64,000 bases of DNA from Bacteroidota bacterium. GTDB taxonomy: Bacteria; Bacteroidota; Bacteroidia; Flavobacteriales; Weeksellaceae. The stretch is taken from contig JAEWOR010000032.1 in NCBI GenBank assembly GCA_023399595.1, positions 12,347-76,346 of the forward strand, written 5' to 3'. The notes beneath the pieces were generated by a model. That model searched no databases. It saw only the letters and a list, made by a program, of their open reading frames with translations, and was not told the origin of the DNA. Of the stretch, positions 44,729-54,540 are shown one piece after another. The position numbers and the translations under genes are program-made. Numbering within the stretch: the first letter of the stretch is position 1; each line of letters opens with the position of its first letter.

Positions 44729-45490
44729 GTTGTGCATTATGAATTAAAAAATTAAAAGTTGTCATTTGATTGAAAATTAGCAAATTGAATTAATCGCAAA
44801 ACATTTACAATGAGCAACTTAGTTGCAGATTACGAAAGGTACCTAACCAAGAGGTTCGACGGAGGTAATTTTGGAAGTTTTGAAAAAAAATATCTAATGA
44901 AAATTTATTACTCTACCTAAGACGACCATCAAAACTGCAAACTTTCCAGAAGTAGCACTTCGAAAATCTGTAAATATGCTGAATATTGTAATCTTATCAG
45001 AGGTTTTTGTACTTCACAGCAAATGCATTTTTATGGCTACAAACTTCATACGGATTGTTCTGTAAGTGGTGTTTTTCAAAGTATTGATTTAAGTCCAGTT
45101 TCTGTGTAGGATATCCATTATTTAAAGGATATCAGAGAGCAATTATCTCTTTGTACACTGCTTGTAGACAAGGGTTGTTTGTCTTCTGAAATTCAAATTG
45201 ACTTGTTCAACTATCCAAACATAGAATTGGAAACTCCAAAAGAATCAATCAAAAGGATTATAAACCTCAGTTTTATTGGTTCAAAAAACAACGAAAGACA
45301 ATCTAAACCTTGTTCTCGAAATTCTGCGACCAGTTTATGGTGAGACGTAATTATGCAAAAACTTTTGAAGATTTCAAAAACCAGATTATTAGCTAAAATA
45401 ACGGCGTTAACAGTTGTACAATTCATCAACAAAGAATATTTCAACAGAAATATCAATAACTTAAAAGCCAGTATTATTTAAAATGCACAA
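44729..45490 (+). mobile_element. Internally deleted IS982-type insertion sequence
   Basis: Perfect 10-bp terminal inverted repeats are visible: GTTGTGCATT at 44729-44738 and AATGCACAAC at 45481-45490. They enclose a broken IS982-type transposase gene. At about 760 bp it is shorter than the roughly 1 kb expected, which fits the missing middle of the gene. The right end lies 10 bp from the stop codon of the TIGR03915 gene. Confidence 0.78.
44810..45481 (+). pseudogene. IS982-family transposase, broken
   Basis: The start MSNLVADYERYLTKR is followed by a deletion and frame changes. The C-terminal half can be pieced together as RGFCTSQQMHFYGYKLHTDC, DIHYLKDIREQL, VDKGCLSSEIQIDLF and finally AKITALTVVQFINKEYFNRN with a closing LKASII and stop. 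The DDE-type KLH and DKG segments are recognisable. In-frame stops (TAG near 45108) and at least two frameshifts make it inactive. Confidence 0.82.
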
Positions 45491-45500
45491 CGGATTTTTA

Positions 45501-46262
45501 TTATCTTTTCTCCGTCAAATACTTCCAATATCTTCGTGGGACGTGTTGCAGATGTAGTTTCATATTTTTGCGGGCTTCAATATTGGTGCTTTTAAAATAC
45601 TGCTGCCAAAGATTCTGGTACTTTTCTTCCATGTCATCCAGCTGTATTGTAGCATCAGTTTTAGATAATGCATTTTGCTGAACAGGAGATAAAGTAACTT
45701 CGGAAACACTTTTTAAATCGTAAAAAAGACCATAGTTTCTCTTAATATCATAAATCAACCAAGTTTGATCTGTATAACGATTTCTAAAAAATTCTGCAAT
45801 AAGTGGCAATACATTAAAGTCCGGCTCAATCATGCAATGAAACATATTATCTGAACTTTTCTGAAAACGGATGAATGCCTTCATTCTGTGTCGTTCTCGA
45901 TTCACGCGGGTAAGGGCTTGGTCGAATTTTAATACATGAAAGTTTCCAAAATTGGTCAATATTTTTTCGTTACCTAGAAATATCTGCTGGATACAATAGA
46001 TAAGGGATTGCCATACAGCTTCATCTTCCGACAAAAAAACTTTAAAAATATTGAGAACTTCGGTAGATTTTAATTTGGATTTTAATCCCTTTAAGACTCT
46101 TTTTGCTTTAATATCATCCGTAACTACATCATAAACTTCTTCAAAGAGTTCTCCTGTGAAATTACTAGATAGAAGAGGTTTTACATCAAAGTTTTTACTT
46201 TCGAAACTTTCAAAAACCACCGAAAGAAAGCCGTAATAACTGCCATCAAAAGTATAAATCAT
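45501..46262 (-). CDS. TIGR03915-type putative DNA repair protein
   Basis: 253 residues beginning MIYTFDGSYYGFLSVVFESF, the typical start of the TIGR03915 family (DUF4130 region), with MKAFIRFQKSSDNMFHCMIEPDFNVLPL and a C-terminal LHLQHVPRRYWKYLTEK. These proteins almost always accompany the TIGR03916 radical SAM protein and are predicted to act in DNA metabolism, possibly uracil-glycosylase-like; the chemistry is not established. Here the partner gene lies two genes upstream, with a lipocalin between them, 1 nt away. Confidence 0.88.
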   Translation of the reverse strand: MIYTFDGSYYGFLSVVFESFESKNFDVKPLLSSNFTGELFEEVYDVVTDDIKAKRVLKGLKSKLKSTEVLNIFKVFLSEDEAVWQSLIYCIQQIFLGNEKILTNFGNFHVLKFDQALTRVNRERHRMKAFIRFQKSSDNMFHCMIEPDFNVLPLIAEFFRNRYTDQTWLIYDIKRNYGLFYDLKSVSEVTLSPVQQNALSKTDATIQLDDMEEKYQNLWQQYFKSTNIEARKNMKLHLQHVPRRYWKYLTEKR

Positions 46263-46263
46263 C

Positions 46264-46815
46264 CTAATCTTGTATGGTCCACACTAATCTTTTAATATCA
46301 TAACCCTGCTCTTTGGCGTAGGCTACAAATTTTTGCTTGTTTGCTTCAGGAATAGTTTTGTTTCGAGAAAGTATCCAAATATAATCCGTGCTTTCACCAA
46401 AAATAAGTGCGGTTTCATACGCAGGATCCATCATCACAATATTATATTCCGAATAAAATGGGCCAAAAAATGAAACCTTTAATGCTCCTTTATTCTCTGG
46501 ACCATTAAATTTTGCTTTTCCATGGGCTTCTTCCCATTCATTCTTGACATAGTTATAGCCTTTATTAACAACTGCAATTTTACCGTCATCTCGTTTGGAG
46601 TAGTTTGCTGTAACATTTTTTAAATCTTTTTCATGTTTAAAATCCTGCCTTGCGATTTCATACCATTGGCCCACATATCGATTAACATCAAAGTTTTGAA
46701 CTACAACTACTTTAGAACTCATTTTCCCTTTTTTTGTAGAACATGCTATGGTAATTGCGGTAATGACCAAGGCAGCTATTGCAAATAGGGCATATTTTAA
46801 ATTTTTGTTTTTCAT
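46264..46815 (-). CDS. Lipocalin-family lipoprotein (Blc-like)
   Basis: 183 residues. The N-terminal hydrophobic signal ends in a lipobox-like ITIACSTKK, so it is probably an outer-membrane lipoprotein. The lipocalin signature is NRYVGQWYEIARQDFKHEKD (GxW motif), followed by NVTANYSKRDDGKIAVVNKG and ILSRNKTIPEANKQKFVAYA, as in bacterial lipocalin Blc, which binds fatty acids or lysophospholipids. It lies between the TIGR03916 gene (18-nt gap) and TIGR03915 (1-nt gap), an odd place for an envelope protein. Confidence 0.93.
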   Translation of the reverse strand: MKNKNLKYALFAIAALVITAITIACSTKKGKMSSKVVVVQNFDVNRYVGQWYEIARQDFKHEKDLKNVTANYSKRDDGKIAVVNKGYNYVKNEWEEAHGKAKFNGPENKGALKVSFFGPFYSEYNIVMMDPAYETALIFGESTDYIWILSRNKTIPEANKQKFVAYAKEQGYDIKRLVWTIQD

Positions 46816-46833
46816 AATTTATATTTTACGAGC

Positions 46834-48090
46834 TTAGAATAAACTAAGCTGATTACTTGGTACATTACTTTTATATTTACTTTTAGAGGGTGAAGTAATA
46901 AGAGATTTTATCTTCAACGGAGCAAGTTCTCCCATTTCAAAAGACGTATCGGCACATACCATAAAAAATTTGGCTCTATTAAAGCTGATGCCCATTTTTC
47001 TTACCTGATACTCACGCAATTTTCCAAATTTTCTACTTTGAATCATTTTCATTGCAGACTTTCTTCCCACGCCAGGAATTCGTATAATTTCTTGATAGCT
47101 GGCCGTATTAATATCAATAGGGAAATAATGCGGATTTCTAAGTGCCCATCCTAATTTTGGATCAATATCCATATCTAGATTGGTGAAGATTGGGTTAAGA
47201 ATTTCATCCAATTTAAAGTCATAAAATCTTAAAAGCCAATCGGTTTGGTATAGCCTGTTTTCTCTAATTAATGGAGGTTGCGTTCCCACTTGAGGGAGTA
47301 TGGTGTTTTCTGAATTTATTGGGATGTAGCCACTATAATACACTCTTTTCAGATTGTAATTTTTATAAAACTCGTCGGCAACACTCATAATTTCAAAATC
47401 ATTTTCTGGCGTTGCGCCAATTACCATCTGCGTGCTTTGCCCCGCAGGTACAAATAAGGGTTTATGTTTTATTAATTTTGATTCCGATTTGATTTCTTGA
47501 ATTTGATTTTGAACAAAAGCCAAAGGTTTTCTTACACTATCGTGATTTTTTTCTGGAGCTACCAACTTCAATCCAGCTTCTGTAGGCATTTCAAGATTAA
47601 TGCTCATTCTGTCGACATATAATCCAGCTTCTTTTATAAGCTCTTTGCTAGCACCAGGAATGGTTTTAAGATGGATATACCCATTGTATTTCTCCTCCAC
47701 ACGAAGTTTTTTCACAATACGCATCAATCGCTCCATGGTATAATCTGCACTTTTGAAAATCCCTGAACTTAGAAAAAGTCCCTCAATATAATTTCTGCGG
47801 TAAAAATTAATCGTCAATTCTACCACTTCATCAACGGTGAAAGCAGCTCTTTTTACATCGTTACTTTTTCTGGAAACACAGAAGGCACAATCGTAAATGC
47901 AATGGTTGGTAAGAAGGATTTTTAACAAAGAAACACACCTCCCATCTTCTGTATACGTATGACAAATTCCTGATGCCGAAGCATCTCCAATACCTCCATT
48001 ATTTTTGCGTTTTCCTCCGCTAGAACTACAGCTTACATCGTATTTGGCAGCATCTGCCAATATCATTAATTTTTCTTGAATACGATCCAT
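46834..48090 (-). CDS. TIGR03916-type radical SAM putative DNA modification/repair protein
   Basis: 418 residues. The iron-sulfur motif C-x3-C-x2-C is TNHCIYDCAFC (Cys64, 68, 71). GLFLSSGIFKSADYTMERL and HLKTIPGASKELIKEAGLYVDR belong to the radical SAM barrel. A C-terminal helix-hairpin-helix, IIRIPGVGRKSAMKMIQSRKFG (about residues 345-366), indicates DNA binding. The family is predicted to repair or modify DNA together with TIGR03915. On the minus strand a TAATTTTG element (complement of 48124-48131) may be its -7 box. Confidence 0.92.
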   Translation of the reverse strand: MDRIQEKLMILADAAKYDVSCSSSGGKRKNNGGIGDASASGICHTYTEDGRCVSLLKILLTNHCIYDCAFCVSRKSNDVKRAAFTVDEVVELTINFYRRNYIEGLFLSSGIFKSADYTMERLMRIVKKLRVEEKYNGYIHLKTIPGASKELIKEAGLYVDRMSINLEMPTEAGLKLVAPEKNHDSVRKPLAFVQNQIQEIKSESKLIKHKPLFVPAGQSTQMVIGATPENDFEIMSVADEFYKNYNLKRVYYSGYIPINSENTILPQVGTQPPLIRENRLYQTDWLLRFYDFKLDEILNPIFTNLDMDIDPKLGWALRNPHYFPIDINTASYQEIIRIPGVGRKSAMKMIQSRKFGKLREYQVRKMGISFNRAKFFMVCADTSFEMGELAPLKIKSLITSPSKSKYKSNVPSNQLSLF

Positions 48091-48248
48091 GGTATTTTTT
48101 TAATTATGAGATGTAAAATTAACCAAAATTAAGCCAAACAGATGTTAGAAAGTAGTTGCTTTTTGTGTCATTTTTCACCATTATAAATGAAAAAAAAGAA
48201 CATTTAAGAACAGAAAATCTATATAAAAACATGTACAGCTGAAACGAT

Positions 48249-48896
48249 TTACAATTCTAAAATACAAGCATCATCAAAGATGTATTTTTGTGCATTGGGA
48301 TAATAGTCTTGTGTATCCAAACCTGTGAACGAACTAAAAGCGGGTAAAATAAATTTGTCTTCGGAAACAATATAACATGGAAACTTTAAAAATTTCCTCA
48401 CAGTCGATTGCAGGCTTACTCCAGGATGTATATGACCTGAAATCACAAAAAAGTCTTGCATTTCAAGGTCTTCATGGTTGAAAATAAAATCATCTATTCT
48501 AAGTTGTTTATAAACTTCAGAAACGCCCAAATTGTACAAAGTTTCAATAGAAATTTTGTCGTGATTACCTTTTACTAAAATAATTTTGAGATTGGGGAAT
48601 TGCATTTTCCAAGTTTTGAAAATTTCAAATTCTGAATTTTTCCCCGCATGGATAAAATCACCAACAATAATGAGTTTTTCGCAGATATAAAATTCAATTA
48701 AATAAGACAGCCGCTGCAAATCCTGATGAATAATATCTGCAGGTAATGCAATTCCATTTTTTCTGAAATGCGCAGTTTTTCCTAAATGCAAATCGGAAAT
48801 TATTAAACTTTTTTCATTTTTCCAGAACAAAGCTCTCTGGTTAGTAAGTACAAAATGATGATTACGGATGATAATTTCTTTTTCTACGAGATTCAT
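48249..48896 (-). CDS. pdeM: Ligase-associated DNA damage response phosphoesterase PdeM
   Basis: 215 residues of calcineurin-like phosphoesterase. Metal motifs: SDLHLGKTAHFRKNG (Asp35, His37), VGDFIHAGKN (Asp80), KGNHDK (Asn111, His112) and SGHIHPG (His155, His157). This is the manganese-dependent nuclease/phosphoesterase that sits with an Lhr-like helicase, ATP-dependent ligase and beta-lactamase-fold exonuclease in a known four-gene repair cluster, all present here. Its start overlaps the helicase stop by 4 bases. Confidence 0.9.
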   Translation of the reverse strand: MNLVEKEIIIRNHHFVLTNQRALFWKNEKSLIISDLHLGKTAHFRKNGIALPADIIHQDLQRLSYLIEFYICEKLIIVGDFIHAGKNSEFEIFKTWKMQFPNLKIILVKGNHDKISIETLYNLGVSEVYKQLRIDDFIFNHEDLEMQDFFVISGHIHPGVSLQSTVRKFLKFPCYIVSEDKFILPAFSSFTGLDTQDYYPNAQKYIFDDACILEL

Positions 48897-51356
48897 TTTG
48901 TTTTACTTTTCTTTTTTATGTTGGCTTCTTGCATTTTTTTTATTCTCGTTGCCAAATCTTCACTGGATAAAGATTGACGCAAACTATCCACTTTTATAGG
49001 GAAACTAAGTGGTGAAAATCGATCCGAATGTATGTAAATAATTTTACTTTTTTCTATTCTGTCAAATGCGGCGATTAACCGTCCTTCTTCTAATTGCTGA
49101 TTAAAAACCTCCGTGTAAGCTTGTCTTAATAATAAATTCTCGGGATCGTGCTCTTCTAAAACAGAAAATATAATTCCCGACGAGGATTGTAAAGATTTAT
49201 TGTTGATCTGTCTTCCTGGCATTGTTTGTACCACTAATCCCGATATGACGGCAATATCTCTAAATTTCCGTTTCGCCATTTCAGCAGCATTTACGCTACT
49301 AACCACATCTTGCATCAGATTTTCTCTGGAAAGAACCTGTTTCAGCTCTTCATCTGTTAATATAATTTCCCGATCAGAAAACAATTCAAAACCATAATCA
49401 TTCATCGCCATTGAGAAACTAATGGGGTATAATTTTGAGATTCTATACGCCAATAATGCAGACATCACTTCATGCACCAAACGTCCTTCAAATGGATAAA
49501 AAAAGAGATGATAGCCTTCTCTGGTTTTTATTTGCTCCACTAAAAATTCATCTTCTTTGGGAATGTGGGAATTTTCATTTTGATTAGCCAATAAAGGATG
49601 CAAAAATTTCAGTTCCCTTTCCCTTGAGTTTGGAGATAAAGATTCGGCTAATTTTTTCCTTAAAAAAAAACTGAGATTAGAGGAAAGAGGCAATCTTCCA
49701 CCCAACCAACTGGGAGTGATAGCTTTTCCGCTGGATAATTTTACATAAACCGTCATTTCTTTTAGCATTGCATATTCTAAAACCCGACCGGCCAAAATAA
49801 ATTTATCACCTTTATGTAGTTTTGATATAAAATATTCCTCTATCATCCCAATATAACCACCAGAAAGAAACTTCACTCTCAACATGGAATCACTTACAAT
49901 AACGCCGATATTCATGCGGTGTAGCATTCCGATTTTCCTTTTTCCAACCACTAATTTTCCATCATCTTGTTTTACCACTTTATGAAATTCTTCATAGTTT
50001 TTTCCTGTTTTTCCACCTTGTGTGATGAAATAAATGCACCATTGCCATTCTTCTTCAGTCATTTCAGAAAAAAGCAAAGGTTTTTTGGATAACAGGATAC
50101 ATTTCATCCGCATAAAAACCGCCGCCTAAAGCTAAACTAACTAGAAATTGAACCAAAACATCATATGCTAAAACAAAGGGTTCACGTTTTTCAATCACTT
50201 TATTTTTAACTGCTTCTTTAAGCGCTGCAGCTTCAATAAGTTCTAAAGAATGAGTGGGAACAAAATAGATTTTTGAAGTTTCAAAAGGGGAGTGGCCGCT
50301 TCTTCCTGCACGTTGCATAAACCTCGCAACACCTTTACTAGAACCAATTTGAATGACGGTGTCCACAGGTTTAAAATCCACACCTAAATCCAAAGACGAG
50401 GTAGAAACTACGGCTTTTAAAATTCCATTACTAAGATTTTCTTCCACCCAATTTCTCAAATCCACATCAATAGAACCGTGATGAAGAGCAATTTGACCCG
50501 CGAAATCAGGATAGACTTCCAACAAAAGTTGATACCACATTTCTGCCTGACTTCGAGTGTTGGTAAAAACCAAAGTAGATTTGGAGTTCAGAATAATGGG
50601 TACGACTTCATTCACTAATTTCCCGCCCAAATGCCCTGCCCAAGGTAAAATTTCAACTTCTGGCGGATATACGGAGAGGATTTCAATTTTCTTTTGCTCT
50701 TTGGCAACCACTTTTGTTCTTTTATGGGAATTGGGAATCAAAACTTCTAAAGCTTCATCAAGATTTCCAATGGTTGCTGTGATTCCCCAAATTTTAATGA
50801 GTGGATTGCGATGTTTAAGAACAACCAAAGCCAATTCCACCATGACGCCACGTTTGGTACTCAACAACTCATGCCATTCATCAACGGCGATACATTTTAG
50901 ATTTTTAAAAAATCTTTGATTGTCTTTTTGAGCCAATAGCAGATGCAAACTTTCGGGAGTTACGAGCAAAATATCGGGCATGATTTTGCTTTGTCGTTGC
51001 TTTATTTTGGGATCGGTATCGCCGTTTCGCACTTCAACTGTCCAATCTAAACCAATTTCGTCAATGGCTTCTTGCATGGCTCTTGCCAAGTCTTTTGCTA
51101 ATGAACGGAGTGGTGTGACCCAAAGCAGTTTTAGACCTGATTTATATTTTTCGGGTTGATTAAAAAAATCGATGAGTATCGCAATGAATACGGAATAAGT
51201 TTTCCCAAAACCTGTTGGCGCAATCACCATTCCAGAGTAACCATTAGAAAAGCGTTGCCATGTTTCCTTCTGAAAAGAAAATGGCGACATTCCTTTCTCA
51301 TTCAACCATTTTTGGATGATTTGAAAACCTTCGGATTGCTCAAATTTTTGGGTCAC
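48893..51356 (-). pseudogene. Ligase-associated Lhr-like DEXH helicase, frameshifted
   Basis: Two frames together encode one helicase of about 820 residues. The first part (51356 down to 50064) has Walker A IAPTGFGKTYS, VDEWHELLSTKRG, ITATIGNLDEAL and the helicase C motifs VFTNTRSQAEMWYQLL and RFMQRAGRSGHSPFE. The second part (up to 50113) continues with FSEMTEEEWQWCIYFITQGG and the Lhr-specific winged-helix/beta-barrel region. The break is an A6 run at 50068-50073 (T6 in the gene); one base fewer restores a continuous frame reading FAFSEMTEEEWQW. It could be a real mutation or a homopolymer sequencing error. The start overlaps the ligase stop by 4 bases. Confidence 0.88.
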
Positions 51357-52933
51357 GTTATCAGTTTTTTAATGTCTTCAATATCATCTATTTCGTCTAC
51401 TTTTTTATCTCTTCGCCAACGCACAATTCTTGGAAAACGCAATGCTACTCCCGATTTGTGACGACTGCTGTAGCCAATTCCTTCAAAAGCGATTTCAAAA
51501 ACGAGTTCGGGTTTTACGGTTCTTACGGGACCAAATTTCTCCAATACATTTTTAGAAATAAATTTGCTGACTTCCTGAATTTCTTTATCCGTTAAGCCAG
51601 AATACGCTTTGGCAATAGTGACCAGTTTACCTTCTTTTTTTACGGCAAAAGTGTAGTCGGTGTAATAAGCACTTCTTCTGCCGCTCCCTTTTTGGGCGTA
51701 AATAAGCACGGCATCAAGAGTTAAAGGATCTATTTTCCATTTCCACCAATCGCCTTTTTTTCTGCCCGTGTGATACGGAGAAGAATTTTTTTTTAACATT
51801 AAACCCTCGCTGTTAATTTCTCTGGAATTTTCCCGAATTTCAGGAAGATTATTCCAGTTTTTAAAATTGATAATTTTTGAAAGAACTATTCTTTCTGAAG
51901 GATTATTTTGAAGAAGCTTTTCTAATTTTTCTCGTCTTAAACTAAGTGGCTTTTCACGATAATCTTCACCTTCAAACTCCAATAAATCATATACAAAAAC
52001 CACTATGGGAATTTCTTCCAACATTTTTTTGGTTAAAGATTTTCTGTTCAAACGTTTTTGTAATTCGTTAAAATTGAGTACGGAATTGTCTTTAAATGCT
52101 AAAATTTCACCATCCAAAACAAAATTTCCCTTCCAACTTTTGAGTTCATCTTCAATTTCAGGAAATTGTGCAGTGACCAATTCTTCACCACGGGACCAAA
52201 TGAAAATTTCCTCATTTCTTTTAATCATTTGTCCTCGGATTCCGTCCCATTTATATTCCACCTGCCACTCGTCTTCGGAACCCAAATCTTCCAATTTTTT
52301 TTCCAAAGCATACGCCAAACAAAAAGGATAAGGTTTTGATAAATTGGTGTCGGTATATTCGCCTTTTATTAATGCATCAAAATCAATTTCTTGCGGATTC
52401 CAATCGCCCATAATGCTATGTGCAACGGCTGTGGCATCCAATTGATAGTATTTAGCTAAGGTATTAATTAAAGTTTTGGAGGAAACACCAATTCTAAAGC
52501 TTCCACCTAATAATTTATTAAAAATAAACCGCTCAATGGAATTTAAACTTCTCCACGCCTCTAATACAAACTGTTTTTTTTGATCTTCCGAAAAGTCTTT
52601 TAATGCCATAATTTTCTCCATCCATTCCGAAAGAGAAAGTTCAATTTTATGACTAGGTTCGGGAAGCAAAAGTGAAATGGTTTCTCCCAAATCTCCAACG
52701 GAAGAATAGCTTTCAACAAAGAGCCATTCAGGAATATTTGCCACTTCCATCGCCCATTGCTTCATAAAAGTAGAATTGACATTCCGCTTGGGCTTTTTAC
52801 CCGTAAACAAAGCCAAAAACCACAATTTATCCTGCGAGCTCGCTTCATCCAAAAAACGTAAAATAGCTTCCTGTTTCAAGGAAGTTTTATTAGTGCTATC
52901 AAAAGCGTTTATTAAAGTGGCAAAATCTTTCAT
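51353..52933 (-). CDS. ATP-dependent DNA ligase (repair cluster type)
   Basis: 526 residues. An N-terminal helical DNA-binding domain is followed by the nucleotidyltransferase core with the adenylated lysine Lys228 in VEYKWDGIRGQ, then LDGEILAFKDN, GEDYREKPLSLRREKLE, SEGLMLKKNSSPYHTGRKKG and DWWKWKIDP. The OB domain ends RFPRIVRWRRDKKVDEIDD. These are the bacterial LigB-like ligases of the Lhr cluster, distinct from NAD-dependent LigA. It overlaps both neighbours by 4 bases (ATGA), a sign of tight co-expression. Confidence 0.95.
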   Translation of the reverse strand: MKDFATLINAFDSTNKTSLKQEAILRFLDEASSQDKLWFLALFTGKKPKRNVNSTFMKQWAMEVANIPEWLFVESYSSVGDLGETISLLLPEPSHKIELSLSEWMEKIMALKDFSEDQKKQFVLEAWRSLNSIERFIFNKLLGGSFRIGVSSKTLINTLAKYYQLDATAVAHSIMGDWNPQEIDFDALIKGEYTDTNLSKPYPFCLAYALEKKLEDLGSEDEWQVEYKWDGIRGQMIKRNEEIFIWSRGEELVTAQFPEIEDELKSWKGNFVLDGEILAFKDNSVLNFNELQKRLNRKSLTKKMLEEIPIVVFVYDLLEFEGEDYREKPLSLRREKLEKLLQNNPSERIVLSKIINFKNWNNLPEIRENSREINSEGLMLKKNSSPYHTGRKKGDWWKWKIDPLTLDAVLIYAQKGSGRRSAYYTDYTFAVKKEGKLVTIAKAYSGLTDKEIQEVSKFISKNVLEKFGPVRTVKPELVFEIAFEGIGYSSRHKSGVALRFPRIVRWRRDKKVDEIDDIEDIKKLIT

Positions 52934-53934
52934 TCTGACTCTAATTCTGGAGTTTCTTCATCATTTCCGTATTCGGTTTTCACTTCATCAGCAAAAATTC
53001 CAATTTCATTCAAATATTTTGAAAAAACAGCGGTTTGTCCGTGTGTGATATGTACTTTTTCCGCTTCCGTAGCTTTGATGGCAGTAATGAGACCTTGCCA
53101 ATCGGCATGATCGCTTATGGCAAAACCTGCATCTGCACTTCGCCAACGTCTGGCTCCTCGAATCTGCATCCATCCTGAACAAATGGCATACGCTAAATTG
53201 GGAATTTTCTTCATGGCAGGATTATCAATGAGAGCGGGTGGAAGTAATACAATTTTTCCGTCGAGATGTTTTTTATCTTCTCGTAAATCGATGGTTTTGT
53301 AGTCGGGTAGATTTACACCAACACTTTTATAGGCTTCATTGAGCTTTGCGATGGAATAATGCACATTCAATTCATCCAAACCTTCCAAAGCTTTCATAAT
53401 TCTTTGCGATTTACCTAAAGAATAGCCGATGAATACGGAGGTTTTCCCATTGGCTTTATTCTGTTGTACCCAGTTGCGCATTTGTTTTTCCTGTTCTTCC
53501 ACAGAAAACCAGTTGTAGATGGGAAGTCCAAAGGTGCTTTCAGAGACAAACTCGTTGCATTTTACAGATTCAAAAGGGGTGGAAATACCATCATTTTGAA
53601 TTTTATAATCACCAGAAATGACGGAAACATAGCCTTTATATTCCATGCGAATTTGTGCTGAACCAATAATGTGACCAGCGGGATGAAGGGAAACTTTTAC
53701 TCCATTAATATTGAGAGTTTCTCCATATTCCACACTTTGACATTCAATGTTACTACCAATTCTGGAATATAAAATAGGTTTGGTAAAGTGATGGCATAAA
53801 TATTTTTTCATTCCACTTCGGGCATGATCGGCGTGACCATGAGTGATAACAGCTAAATCAACTGGTTTCCAAGGGTCTATATAAAATTTTCCAGGAATAC
53901 AGTAAATGCCTTTAGAAGTGAATTTTAGCAGCAT
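52930..53934 (-). CDS. Ligase-associated DNA damage response exonuclease (metallo-beta-lactamase fold)
   Basis: 334 residues. The zinc motif THGHADHARSG (residues 31-41), HPAGHIIGSAQIRMEYKG, ISGDYK and GYSLGKSQRIMKAL place it among the SNM1/CPSF-type beta-CASP-like nucleases of the four-gene repair cluster. Near the C-terminus are GWMQIRGARRW and AISDHADWQGLI. It is predicted to process DNA ends or cross-links. It starts 3 nt after the general-stress gene and overlaps the ligase gene by 4 bases. Confidence 0.93.
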   Translation of the reverse strand: MLLKFTSKGIYCIPGKFYIDPWKPVDLAVITHGHADHARSGMKKYLCHHFTKPILYSRIGSNIECQSVEYGETLNINGVKVSLHPAGHIIGSAQIRMEYKGYVSVISGDYKIQNDGISTPFESVKCNEFVSESTFGLPIYNWFSVEEQEKQMRNWVQQNKANGKTSVFIGYSLGKSQRIMKALEGLDELNVHYSIAKLNEAYKSVGVNLPDYKTIDLREDKKHLDGKIVLLPPALIDNPAMKKIPNLAYAICSGWMQIRGARRWRSADAGFAISDHADWQGLITAIKATEAEKVHITHGQTAVFSKYLNEIGIFADEVKTEYGNDEETPELESE

Positions 53935-53937
53935 TAA

Positions 53938-54468
53938 TTATAAATTCAATTGACCTTCCACACCGCCATCTTCTATACTACTTCCCGTGACCGCGGAGAA
54001 AAGCATTTTAGACATTGCTACTATTTTATTTTCTTTAGTTTCGTAATAATATCCTTCTTTGGGGGTAACCTTTATAAGGCTAACATTGGGGTCGTCTTTG
54101 CCTTCAAACCATGCGTTGGCAAAATTTGACCAATATTTATCTATCAAAGTTTTATCTTGAGTAGCAACAGCATTTCCTTTCACCATTATATATTCATATT
54201 TTGAATTGTTCATAAAGTACAATTCCACATGATTGTTGTGTTCAATTTCTTGATTTTTGCCCGACGTAATATCACTCAGAAACCAAAGATTTCCTTGCTC
54301 ATCTACTGATTGTAAGGCCATTGGTCTGCTCGAAGAATTTTCACCAATTAAGGTTGTGAAGAAGCATGTACCTGCCCCCTCTGCAATGTCTTTAATTTTA
54401 CTGATAGCCTTAGTTCCGCTAAGATTTTCTGTTGGAGATTGTGCATTTCCCATATTGTTAATTTTCAT
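53938..54468 (-). CDS. General-stress FMN-binding split-barrel (pyridoxamine oxidase-like) protein
   Basis: 176 residues. TCFFTTLIGENSSSRPMALQS, LWFLSDITSGKNQEIEHNNHVELYF and NWFxGK-like NAWFEGKDDPNVSLIKVTPKEGYYY match the general stress protein 26 family of the split-barrel flavin-binding fold. It is not a PdxH; that gene is at 2772. An alternative start is the ATG five codons in (MGNAQSPTEN). It heads the minus-strand repair operon, just 3 nt before the exonuclease gene. Confidence 0.88.
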   Translation of the reverse strand: MKINNMGNAQSPTENLSGTKAISKIKDIAEGAGTCFFTTLIGENSSSRPMALQSVDEQGNLWFLSDITSGKNQEIEHNNHVELYFMNNSKYEYIMVKGNAVATQDKTLIDKYWSNFANAWFEGKDDPNVSLIKVTPKEGYYYETKENKIVAMSKMLFSAVTGSSIEDGGVEGQLNL

Positions 54469-54524
54469 TTTACCCTACAATTACTATGCCTTTAGTAATT
54501 TAAATTATTAATATTTAAATTATG

Positions 54525-54540
54525 TTTTTGTTAACAAAAA
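54525..54540. promoter_or_regulatory. 16-bp palindrome in the divergent stress-gene promoter region
   Basis: TTTTTGTTAACAAAAA is a perfect inverted repeat, centred in the 188-nt gap between the general-stress gene and the DUF892 gene. It could be the binding site of a regulator acting on both transcripts; this is an inference from position and symmetry. Confidence 0.4.

Noticed and set aside
45211..45456. A minus-strand frame of about 80 codons
   Set aside because: It is antisense to the broken IS982 transposase, whose plus-strand pieces match the family.
50064..50113. Programmed ribosomal frameshift in the helicase
   Set aside because: A run of six A (T in the message) alone is not a convincing slippery site, and no downstream stimulatory structure was noticed; mutation or sequencing error is simpler.
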